Below, one piece after another: positions 1 to 6,157 of a stretch of 22,104 nt of DNA. Position 1 is the first letter of the stretch. Every line of letters begins with the position of its first letter. The stretch spans positions 1 through 22,104 of the IMG/VR virus record IMGVR_UViG_3300025467_000083. One strand, 5' to 3'. The notes beneath the pieces were generated by a model. The model ran no database searches. It saw only the letters and a program-made list of their open reading frames with translations, and was not told the DNA's origin. The position numbers and the translations under genes are program-made. The stretch is from a virus.

Positions 1-670
1 CCCTACCAATGCCAGGGCCAAATGTCTTTCGCTCCCGCTTACCGCCGCGCTGCTTAACGTCGTAGCCACCAACTGCTAATCGTTGCATAGCTTGGGTACG
101 TTTGGCATCTGGGTTCTTGATCTTGTGACTTTCATCTACTACCATAAACTTGAAGCCCTGTTTCTCTAGATCTTCACAGTTGGCAGCTAAGGTATCATAG
201 TTGATGATATAGATATCACAACCGTGAGCAGGAGTCTTGCTATAAACTACGTTAGAATTTTTAGCAGCACGCTTTTCAGTTTGTCGCTTGCTGTAGCTCT
301 TGCCAATAATATTGATCTTGTACCGCTGGCCTGTCATTGCAACAATTTCATTGCGCCAATTCAGTTTCAACGTGTTAGGCACAACGATTAGCGCAGGCAC
401 CATTTGACACTTGTGGATGTAGGCCATTACCTGCACCGTTTTCCCAGTACCTTGTTCATCAGCCAACAAAGCTCGACCATCTTGCTTTTCAAGCCAAGCA
501 ACACCTTCAGCTTGAAAATCCTTAAGGTGGAATGCAAAGCCTGGCAGTGCTTGCACACGCGGGATACTGTCTAAGATTGCTTCAACACCAGAGTCAACCG
601 TCAGGCCGTGCTTGGTGCTCAAACGGAGTACCTTACGCACATTATCTAGTGTTGCTGGCACTGATAGCAT
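1..670 (-). CDS. SNF2-family (SF2) DNA helicase/ATPase, C-terminus cut by window edge
   Basis: This is the N-terminal 223 codons of an ATP-dependent DNA translocase read leftwards off the window. Visible motifs in order are a Q-motif-like stretch HLKDFQAEGVAWL (residues 48-60), Walker A DEQGTGKT (71-78), motif Ia ALIVVPNTLKLNW (93-105) and the Walker B box VVDESHKIKNP (177-187). A DESH box followed by KIKNP is typical of SNF2 proteins. The ATG at 670-668 has a GGAG Shine-Dalgarno with a 6-nt gap (GGAGATTGAA-ATG) and a good promoter about 20 nt upstream. Only about 47 residues precede the Q motif, so no HARP or other accessory domain is fused to it; such a domain lies in the gene ending at 1027. 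The likely role is fork regression, annealing or branch migration, as for T4 UvsW, though the SNF2 motifs set it apart from UvsW itself. A basic stretch (residues 204-216) follows motif II just before the edge; motif III and the helicase C-terminal lobe are not in view. GC is about 50%, above the structural genes. Confidence 0.9.
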   Translation of the reverse strand, partial: MLSVPATLDNVRKVLRLSTKHGLTVDSGVEAILDSIPRVQALPGFAFHLKDFQAEGVAWLEKQDGRALLADEQGTGKTVQVMAYIHKCQMVPALIVVPNTLKLNWRNEIVAMTGQRYKINIIGKSYSKRQTEKRAAKNSNVVYSKTPAHGCDIYIINYDTLAANCEDLEKQGFKFMVVDESHKIKNPDAKRTQAMQRLAVGGYDVKQRGGKRERKTFGPGIGR

Positions 671-695
671 TTCAATCTCCTTGCGTTACACGCCT

Positions 696-723
696 ATAGT
701 AGCATAATTTACACAATGGTCAA
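696..723 (-). promoter_or_regulatory. sigma70-like extended -10 promoter for the helicase gene
   Basis: On the minus strand there is TTGACC (718-723), a 16-bp spacer and TACTAT (696-701), with TGC immediately before the -10 forming an extended -10 element. The predicted start is near 689, giving a leader of about 20 nt before the helicase ATG. The same architecture occurs upstream of the HARP-like gene, which supports a shared early promoter class recognised by host polymerase. Confidence 0.6.
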
Positions 724-727
724 GAAT

Positions 728-743
728 ATAGTATGTTTACTAT
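728..743. repeat. Small inverted repeat beside the helicase promoter
   Basis: ATAGTA and TACTAT form a perfect 6-bp stem with a 4-nt TGTT loop between the end of the zinc-protein gene and the -35 box of the helicase promoter. It is AT-rich and has no U-tract, so it is a poor terminator candidate. It could be an operator or a chance palindrome. Confidence 0.25.
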
Positions 744-749
744 CAGACT

Positions 750-1043
750 TTAGTGGACTCTTTCAAATGGAATCTCATCAGCAATATCGTCATCTGTTAA
801 CAGCCCGTTAACAACCATTTCAATATATTCTGGCCAAAGACTTGTACATTCTGAACAAGTTTTGTCTGCCCACATATTGCCATCAACTGCGGCACACATT
901 AGTCTAGGAGATTCGCACACACAACACCAGCGCCGGCCATCATCAAATATTTCTCCATGATTAATAGGCATTGTTGCAAACAAATCTACTAATTCTCGTC
1001 GAAATTGAGAATCAGTTTCAATATTATCAATAGGTAAGTTCAC
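750..1043 (-). CDS. Small cysteine-rich protein, putative zinc-binding; GTG start preferred
   Basis: This 97-aa protein is not recognised as a named family. It carries C-x2-C pairs at Cys40/Cys43 and Cys63/Cys66, with extra cysteines at 41 and 50, spaced like a zinc ribbon; the C-terminal third is acidic. An ATG lies 27 nt upstream at 1070, but nothing resembling a Shine-Dalgarno precedes it. The GTG at 1043-1041 has AGGAG exactly 7 nt upstream and reduces the overlap with the preceding gene from 44 to 17 nt, so I prefer GTG. It lies between the HARP-like gene and the helicase gene with no promoter of its own in view, so it is probably co-transcribed with the former. A nucleic-acid binding or protein-interaction role in the same process is inference from cysteines and context only. 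Confidence 0.7.
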   Translation of the reverse strand: MNLPIDNIETDSQFRRELVDLFATMPINHGEIFDDGRRWCCVCESPRLMCAAVDGNMWADKTCSECTSLWPEYIEMVVNGLLTDDDIADEIPFERVH

Positions 1044-1725
1044 GTTCAAACTCCTCAAGAATCCTAGCATCTGCTACGGAAATAGTTATAGTATCGCCAG
1101 ATATAACAACATGGCGGCATTCATTTAGGGCCAACATAGTCCTACTTTCAGCTGTCTTTTCTCTTATTTTTTCTAGGTAGTCTATAAAACGCTGTTCAAC
1201 GTCAAATGCAAATCTTTCAGCCACATCCATGATAAGACTGATACTAGCTTCGTTCACTGGAACTGACCACGTACGGGTAGTATTGTCCCATGCTGCCCAA
1301 AACTTTTTATTTCGGTGTTCACCTCTTATAGATTTGATAGCCGATACTACATCAGGATCATAGCCAAATGTAAAAACCGCGGTTGTGTCACGACTGCTTA
1401 GAACCCTAGAATGTTCTAGCCGGTTGTTGAGTTGATCAACCAGTTGATTCTTAAAAATTGGACAATTGAGCCAATTGTCCATAAAATCTTTACCTCCAAG
1501 CTGACGCTGATACTTTCTCAGCAATTTCAGCGCAGCTGACGCTTGTTTATGTGTCCAAGGTTTTCCTAACATAGCTGTTTTGGCCAAACTATGACCAAAT
1601 TCTGTGTCAAACTTATTAAAACCGTTGCCATCTGTTATATAAGCACCGTCGCACATGTTAGCCAAAGAACAAATTAGCCCCTCAGCAGTGAGGCTAGAAG
1701 TGGAGTCGACACTATATGCAGACAT
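1027..1725 (-). CDS. HARP-domain-like protein, probable detached accessory subunit of the SNF2 helicase
   Basis: This 232-aa protein has two recognisable parts. Residues about 15-80 contain GAYITDGNGFNKFDTEFG (27-44), followed by a helical Q/K/R-rich stretch; from memory this resembles the N-terminal region of some phage helicases. Residues about 116-175 contain FTFGYDPDVVSAIKSI (118-133) and WDNTTRTWSVPV (146-157). This fits the HARP domain of SMARCAL1-type annealing helicases: a Tyr, then hydrophobic-x-x-hydrophobic-K, a basic gap, D-x-x-T-R-x-W and a short beta strand. HARP normally sits next to a SNF2 motor in one chain, but here it is a separate gene two genes upstream of a SNF2 motor that lacks it. 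The first in-frame ATG (1746) would fall on the predicted transcription start; the ATG at 1725 has GAGG 8 nt upstream and is preferred. The last 17 nt overlap the next gene. Confidence 0.8.
   Translation of the reverse strand: MSAYSVDSTSSLTAEGLICSLANMCDGAYITDGNGFNKFDTEFGHSLAKTAMLGKPWTHKQASAALKLLRKYQRQLGGKDFMDNWLNCPIFKNQLVDQLNNRLEHSRVLSSRDTTAVFTFGYDPDVVSAIKSIRGEHRNKKFWAAWDNTTRTWSVPVNEASISLIMDVAERFAFDVEQRFIDYLEKIREKTAESRTMLALNECRHVVISGDTITISVADARILEEFERELTY
1051..1055 (-). promoter_or_regulatory. Ribosome binding site that decides the GTG start of the zinc protein
   Basis: AGGAG on the minus strand lies 7 nt before the GTG at 1043. It is inside the end of the upstream gene, consistent with coupled translation. 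Confidence 0.6.
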
Positions 1726-1733
1726 TTCTGCTT

Positions 1734-1737
1734 CCTC
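1734..1737 (-). promoter_or_regulatory. Ribosome binding site that decides the Met8 start of the HARP-like gene
   Basis: GAGG(AAG) on the minus strand lies 8 nt before the ATG at 1725. It falls inside the longer reading that starts at 1746, which argues that translation begins at 1725. Confidence 0.55.
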
Positions 1738-1752
1738 ATTATTCATTTAAAC

Positions 1753-1780
1753 ATCATAGCACATTGTATTAACATGTCAA
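1753..1780 (-). promoter_or_regulatory. Strong sigma70-like extended -10 promoter for the HARP-like gene
   Basis: The minus strand reads a perfect -35 TTGACA (1775-1780), a 16-bp spacer ending in TGC, and -10 TATGAT (1753-1758, one mismatch to TATAAT). The predicted start is near 1746, giving a leader of about 21 nt to the ATG at 1725. The -35 overlaps the last codons of the upstream 72-aa gene. This is the best promoter in the window. Confidence 0.75.
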
Positions 1781-1995
1781 GAAGGAAAGTGTCTAAATAG
1801 GTTTTTATTTTTTAATAGGTCTATAACTGCCCTAGCTTGACCTCTACAAAATGTTCGTTGGGTCTCGCTAGTTTTCTTCCAATGATCAATACTGCATGTT
1901 CCATATTGTGTATAGCTATCACAATAAATCGTCCTAGCAACTTCTTCAACGAGCTCATACAATATAATTGTTGGTTCTTTTTCGGGTAAACGCAT
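1777..1995 (-). CDS. Small phage hypothetical protein (72 aa)
   Basis: The chain has an N-terminal helix LVEEVARTIYCDSYT (residues 15-29), then HWKKTSETQRTFCRGQARAV (38-57) and a Leu/Lys-rich tail. A 'VAR-A-I ... W ... S ... Q R ... R . QARA-V-I . L' pattern is common in small phage proteins of unknown function, which is why I choose this frame over the overlapping 79-aa frame at 1821-2060. The start ATG is preceded by GGA at a 6-nt gap, a weak Shine-Dalgarno. A promoter with an extended -10 lies about 24 nt upstream. It is the first gene of the leftward cluster. No function can be assigned. Confidence 0.65.
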   Translation of the reverse strand: MRLPEKEPTIILYELVEEVARTIYCDSYTQYGTCSIDHWKKTSETQRTFCRGQARAVIDLLKNKNLFRHFPS

Positions 1996-2025
1996 AATTG
2001 TTCCATGTATTTTAATAAGATTGTA

Positions 2026-2034
2026 ATCATAGCA
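2026..2034 (-). promoter_or_regulatory. Extended -10 promoter candidate for the 72-aa gene
   Basis: TGC-TATGAT on the minus strand is the same nonamer as in the promoter at 1753-1780 and would give a leader of about 24 nt. No acceptable -35 lies 15-18 bp upstream (the nearest TTGGCA is 23 bp away), so activity would rest on the extended -10 or on an activator. Confidence 0.4.
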
Positions 2035-2086
2035 GTATCTTCATCTGCTATGGCTGCCAAACAGAAAAATCAGCGTTCTTTAGTAG

Positions 2087-2094
2087 TATAAATA
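2087..2094 (+). promoter_or_regulatory. T4-type late promoter, exact TATAAATA
   Basis: This is an exact match to the T4 late promoter consensus, which in T4 is read by polymerase carrying gp55 with gp33 and the gp45 clamp. It is the only intergenic signal in front of the structural operon. The next ATG (2100) starts 5 nt after the box, about where T4 late transcripts begin. Confidence 0.75.
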
Positions 2095-2099
2095 CCTTT

Positions 2100-2483
2100 A
2101 TGGCAACCATAACAAGCAAGAACCTATTCAAAGGATATACTACTGTAAATACTTTTGGCAGTCAACAGCTTGCCGATTTACAGTTGGTAAATCAAGATCT
2201 GCTGAATGCGTTTTATACCAAAAAGAACGAACGAGTAATGATGCCAGGGTATGGATTTGGCGGTTGGGAATATCTGTTTGAGCCCATTGATCAAGTTAGA
2301 GATTTGATCATTTACGAGGCACAACAGGTAGTAAACAATGATCCAAGAGTGCAGTTAAATTCAATTGATGTAACTCAACAGCAAAATGGGTTACGGATAG
2401 ATATGCAACTTTACTATGTACCGTGGAATGCTATCGGTTCATTCCAAATAGACTTTGATAATAGAAGCGCCGCAATGGCGTAA
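2100..2483 (+). CDS. 25: Baseplate wedge / sheath initiator, gp25-like
   Basis: This 127-aa protein is close to T4 gp25 (132 aa) in length and matches the GPW/gp25 family. It has the ERVMMPGYGFGGWEYLFEP block (residues 44-62), where family members read 'ER.M.P.YG....+FEP', then NDPRVQLNSIDV (79-90) and the closing pair of strands LRIDMQLYYVP (97-107) and GSFQIDFDNR (112-121). In T4-like and related contractile systems this protein joins the baseplate wedge to the first sheath ring and starts sheath assembly. The ATG sits 5 nt after a late promoter box and has no Shine-Dalgarno; the next in-frame ATG lies inside the conserved block and cannot be the start. It is the first gene of the late operon, 14 nt before gp6, the same pairing seen in many marine T4-like phages. 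Confidence 0.92.
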   Translation: MATITSKNLFKGYTTVNTFGSQQLADLQLVNQDLLNAFYTKKNERVMMPGYGFGGWEYLFEPIDQVRDLIIYEAQQVVNNDPRVQLNSIDVTQQQNGLRIDMQLYYVPWNAIGSFQIDFDNRSAAMA

Positions 2484-2497
2484 TTGGAAAAATATTC

Positions 2498-5400
2498 ATG
2501 GCCACTACGCAACAGGTAAGACAAAGTCAGCTATTTGCCGCCCAGGATTGGCAGGTAATATATACTGCCTTTACACAGGTAAATTTTAATGCGTACGATT
2601 TCCCTACGATTCGTACAGCAATGGTTAATTATATTAGATTAAATTATCCAGAAGATTTTAATGATTGGATTGAAAGTTCTGAATTTGTTGCTTTAATTGA
2701 TTTATTAGCGTATTTAGGACAAAGCCTTGCATTTAGGATGGACCTCAATACAAGAGAAAACTTTATTGAAACTGCTACCAGACGAGATAGCATATTCAAA
2801 TTGGCTCGTATGCTTAGCTATCAACCACAGCGTAGTATACCTGCTAGCGGACTATTACAAATTACAAGCATTATAACTGACCAACCAGTAATAGATTCAG
2901 ACGGCAACAATCTACAAAATATTCAAATCAACTGGAATGATCTTAATAATCCAAATTGGTATGAGCAATTTATCATAGTCCTTAACGCTACTCTCAACAG
3001 CACAAATACTTTTGGCAATCCTTCACAATCTGGCATAGTAAATGGCATTTCTACACAACTATATGAAATGAATAACACATCTATTCCAACCAGTGTAATT
3101 CCGTTTACAGCAAATGTTAGCGGCAACAGCCTTAGTATGGAATTGGCTAACGCAGGATTTAATTCTGGCACAGAATACAATCTGTTAAATTCGGGAGGAT
3201 TTTATGAAATTAATCCTAATCCGCTTAATAGCTGGAACATTATATATCAAAATGACGGTAACGGATTTGCAAGTGCAAATACTGGATTCTTTTTGTATTT
3301 TAAACAAGGCAATATGCAGTACCAAGATTATGCCTGTGACCAACCAATTGCAAATCGCATAATCGACGTAAATGCAAATAATGTAAATCAAACAGACGTT
3401 TGGGTTCAAAATATAGATACAACCGGTCTAGTATCTACACAATGGACGCAAGTTCCAGCCGTAGTTGGATTTAATATCATTTATAATAGCCTATCAAATA
3501 ATGTGCGTAATATTTTTAGTGTTATAAGTCGAAATGTCGCTGGCAGTGATCAAATTAGTATACGGTTTGCAGATGGCACATTTGGCAATGTACCTGTAGG
3601 AATAATTAGAGTATGGTACCGAGTTAGTAACGATCTCACATATCAGATTGCACCAGCTGATATTACCAATCAAGTATTTGCGTTCAGCTATGCCGATAAT
3701 CTTAACAATATCTGGAACGTAGCATTCACAACAAACCTGCAATATACCGTAGCAAATGCACAAGCAGGTGAAACTGATGACCAAATAGCTCTCAATGCAC
3801 CCCAAACATACTACACGCAAGATAGAATGGTCAACGGCGAAGACTACAACCTGTTCCCGTTGTCAAATGCGTCTATATTGAAAGTAAAGGCTGTTAATAG
3901 ATTTTATAGCGGGCAAAGTAGATATTTAGATTTAAATGATCCAACTGGCAGTTATAATAATTTAAATGTTGTCTGTACAGATGGCATTTTTTACAGTGAA
4001 AATGATCTAAACACTAACCTAGTTCAAAACTCTTCTGGTATAAATCTTACAGTGGTGGTTAATACAAAAATACAACCACTGATCAATGGCAGTTTGGGGG
4101 AACAAATCGACGCGACAGAACTTGAAAATTTTTACTATTACAATTACCCAAGAATCGCAGTACCTACAAATTATATATGGAATACCATAACTAGCTCAAC
4201 TAAAAGTTGTACAGGCGCATTTTATGTGGGCGCTAATGCAGTACAGCTAGGATCATACGCGCCTGTTAATAGTTTTCTGAGATATATTACGCAAGGCGCA
4301 CTAATTAAATTCGCAAGTGGTGCAGTAGTGTCTGTTGTAGGAGTAATAGGCGACGGAACCGGAACCAATCTTACAGGTTCTACAAATGGCATAACTGTTG
4401 GACCTAACGCGGGGCCGGGAGCTGTGACATTAAGCTTGCCTCTAGCATCTACTGATACTCCTGTAGAAATAATACCTGCTTGGAATACAACCTTATCGAC
4501 ATCAGCTGTGTCAGCAATTGCAGTTGCTATGGCAGCACATACAACATTTGGCATAAGATACGTACAAAACGGAATACCAGATTATTGGGCAGTAATATCA
4601 ACTGCTAACTTGAATTCGGCAAACACTTTTAGTATGGCATATGCAGGCGACAAAAGTAACACAAATAAAGACAACAGCTGGCTGATTTTGGTTACATGGA
4701 ATGGCGAAGGATGGACGGTGAATAGCCGATCACTTCGTTACATTTTTGAAAGTGCCAATCAGAATCAGTTCTATTTTGATAATTTAGAAAAATCCTATAA
4801 CCCAACTACTGGATCTGCAGAATATGATTCTATCAATATTCTAGGCACCAACCCAAATAGCCAAACTACAGTTGTCCAAACAACCGCTCTAGTCCTTAGT
4901 GTTGGATCATACACCTTTACTGTAAACAATGCTGTTAATATAGCTGTTGGTCAAATTGTAATAGGTAACGGTATTCCTGCGGGTACAATCGTTTTAGCCA
5001 TATCTTCTAACACAGTGACCTTGAGCACAGCAATAACTGCCTATGGCACAAATGTATTGATCAACTTTTATCCATCCCCAAGTTTAGGTAGAGATTATCT
5101 ATGGCAAATAATTGGCCAACAAATAGATCCAGACGGTTATTCAAACCCTTCGAGCGTACGTGTTACCATGTGGCAGAGCCTAAACTATGGGGTACCAAAC
5201 GACCCAGACGAATATAATCACGTTGTTAACCCTAGTTCAAATCCACAATTATTACTTTTTTGGGTGAGTATCACATCTTCAGATGGTTATCAATACTGGC
5301 AACCAATTGAAATACCTCTTACACAAATTTTCCAAGATGTATCTTTGGTTCCTTCTATAACAATTACTGTAAACGGTCAAACCATTGTAAATCCATATTG

Positions 5401-6157
5401 GACTATAGGAAAAATAGTCTATGTAATCAATCAACAAATTATGTACAAATATCAAAGTATTTCTTCTGGTGTAATTGGCTCTCTCGTTAATGTTACATCA
5501 AATTACAAAGTAAGGATAGGTCGTAACAATTTATCATTTACATGGGTACACTATGCTCCAACAGATCAGAGAATCAATCCGGCTGTAACTAATGTTATAG
5601 ACATGTATGTGTTAACCGCATCGTATAATCAAAATCTCCGTAATTGGATAGCCACTAACGGTAGTTTGTCAACAATTCCTTTGCCCGAAACAAGTGCTCA
5701 ACTTGCAGCTACGCTTAGCAATCTTGATCAGTATGCAATGATGACAGATCAAATGGTATGGCATCCTGTGAGTTATCTATTATTGTTTGGTCAACAAGCT
5801 GCTCCGGAACTGCAGGCCAACTTTTTGGTTGTCCCCGTTCCTGGTACAATTTACACAAATAATCAAATACAAAGCCTTGTCGTTCAGGCAATCAATCAAT
5901 ATTTTGCATTAGTTAACTGGGATTTTGGAGATAGTTTTTTCTTTACGGAAATGGCAGCCTATATACACCAAAATCTAGCTACTATTGTTGGATCAATCGT
6001 AATGCGCCCAATAAGTGCGCAAGCCGTATTTGGCAATCTATTCGAAATACAATGCAATCCAGATCAAATACCAATCAGTTGTGCAACAGTTAACAATGTG
6101 CAAATAGTGCAAAGTCTAACTGACACAGTATTAGGGATAACAAACAGCAATGGCTAA
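2498..6157 (+). CDS. 6: Baseplate wedge protein gp6-like, enlarged
   Basis: At 1219 aa this is nearly twice T4 gp6 (660 aa). Residues about 15-115 are the typical gp6 N-terminus, including FPTIRTAMVNYIRLNYPEDF (36-55), ESSEFVALIDLLAYLGQSL (59-77) and DLNTRENFIETATRRDSIFK (82-101). A baseplate-J-like core lies around residues 424-495, with the recognisable run ending in RMVNGEDYNL. The C-terminus (about 1097-1215) has the expected W-D-F-G block and RPISAQAVFGNLFEIQC. The extra length includes a glycine-rich stretch around 571-666 and a small module around 790-855 (VGQIVIGNGIPAGTIV) typical of phage decoration domains. In T4, gp6 dimers link neighbouring wedges and form the inner ring of the baseplate. 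The ATG has GGA 9 nt upstream, a weak site, and the gene overlaps the next by 8 nt. Confidence 0.92.
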   Translation: MATTQQVRQSQLFAAQDWQVIYTAFTQVNFNAYDFPTIRTAMVNYIRLNYPEDFNDWIESSEFVALIDLLAYLGQSLAFRMDLNTRENFIETATRRDSIFKLARMLSYQPQRSIPASGLLQITSIITDQPVIDSDGNNLQNIQINWNDLNNPNWYEQFIIVLNATLNSTNTFGNPSQSGIVNGISTQLYEMNNTSIPTSVIPFTANVSGNSLSMELANAGFNSGTEYNLLNSGGFYEINPNPLNSWNIIYQNDGNGFASANTGFFLYFKQGNMQYQDYACDQPIANRIIDVNANNVNQTDVWVQNIDTTGLVSTQWTQVPAVVGFNIIYNSLSNNVRNIFSVISRNVAGSDQISIRFADGTFGNVPVGIIRVWYRVSNDLTYQIAPADITNQVFAFSYADNLNNIWNVAFTTNLQYTVANAQAGETDDQIALNAPQTYYTQDRMVNGEDYNLFPLSNASILKVKAVNRFYSGQSRYLDLNDPTGSYNNLNVVCTDGIFYSENDLNTNLVQNSSGINLTVVVNTKIQPLINGSLGEQIDATELENFYYYNYPRIAVPTNYIWNTITSSTKSCTGAFYVGANAVQLGSYAPVNSFLRYITQGALIKFASGAVVSVVGVIGDGTGTNLTGSTNGITVGPNAGPGAVTLSLPLASTDTPVEIIPAWNTTLSTSAVSAIAVAMAAHTTFGIRYVQNGIPDYWAVISTANLNSANTFSMAYAGDKSNTNKDNSWLILVTWNGEGWTVNSRSLRYIFESANQNQFYFDNLEKSYNPTTGSAEYDSINILGTNPNSQTTVVQTTALVLSVGSYTFTVNNAVNIAVGQIVIGNGIPAGTIVLAISSNTVTLSTAITAYGTNVLINFYPSPSLGRDYLWQIIGQQIDPDGYSNPSSVRVTMWQSLNYGVPNDPDEYNHVVNPSSNPQLLLFWVSITSSDGYQYWQPIEIPLTQIFQDVSLVPSITITVNGQTIVNPYWTIGKIVYVINQQIMYKYQSISSGVIGSLVNVTSNYKVRIGRNNLSFTWVHYAPTDQRINPAVTNVIDMYVLTASYNQNLRNWIATNGSLSTIPLPETSAQLAATLSNLDQYAMMTDQMVWHPVSYLLLFGQQAAPELQANFLVVPVPGTIYTNNQIQSLVVQAINQYFALVNWDFGDSFFFTEMAAYIHQNLATIVGSIVMRPISAQAVFGNLFEIQCNPDQIPISCATVNNVQIVQSLTDTVLGITNSNG

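Noticed and set aside
728-743. Hairpin as a transcription terminator
   Set aside because: Only a 6-bp AT-rich stem with no following T-run on either strand, and it sits next to a promoter.
1723-1746. ATG at 1746 as the start of the HARP-like gene
   Set aside because: The predicted transcription start falls on this codon and a proper ribosome site serves the ATG at 1725. A leaderless longer form cannot be excluded.
1821-2060. 79-aa minus-strand frame overlapping the 72-aa gene
   Set aside because: It overlaps the 72-aa frame in another phase, and its first codons lie upstream of the -10 element predicted for that gene. The 72-aa frame has a familiar small-phage-protein pattern; this one does not.
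3494-3820. 108-aa minus-strand Cys/Ile-rich frame inside gp6
   Set aside because: It is a shadow of the gp6 coding frame; its cysteine and isoleucine excess comes from reverse reading of common gp6 codons.
4222-4554. 110-aa minus-strand frame inside gp6
   Set aside because: It lies wholly within a well-supported gp6 gene, is Val/Ala/Pro-rich in a way that mirrors the glycine-rich plus-strand reading, and has no ribosome site worth noting.
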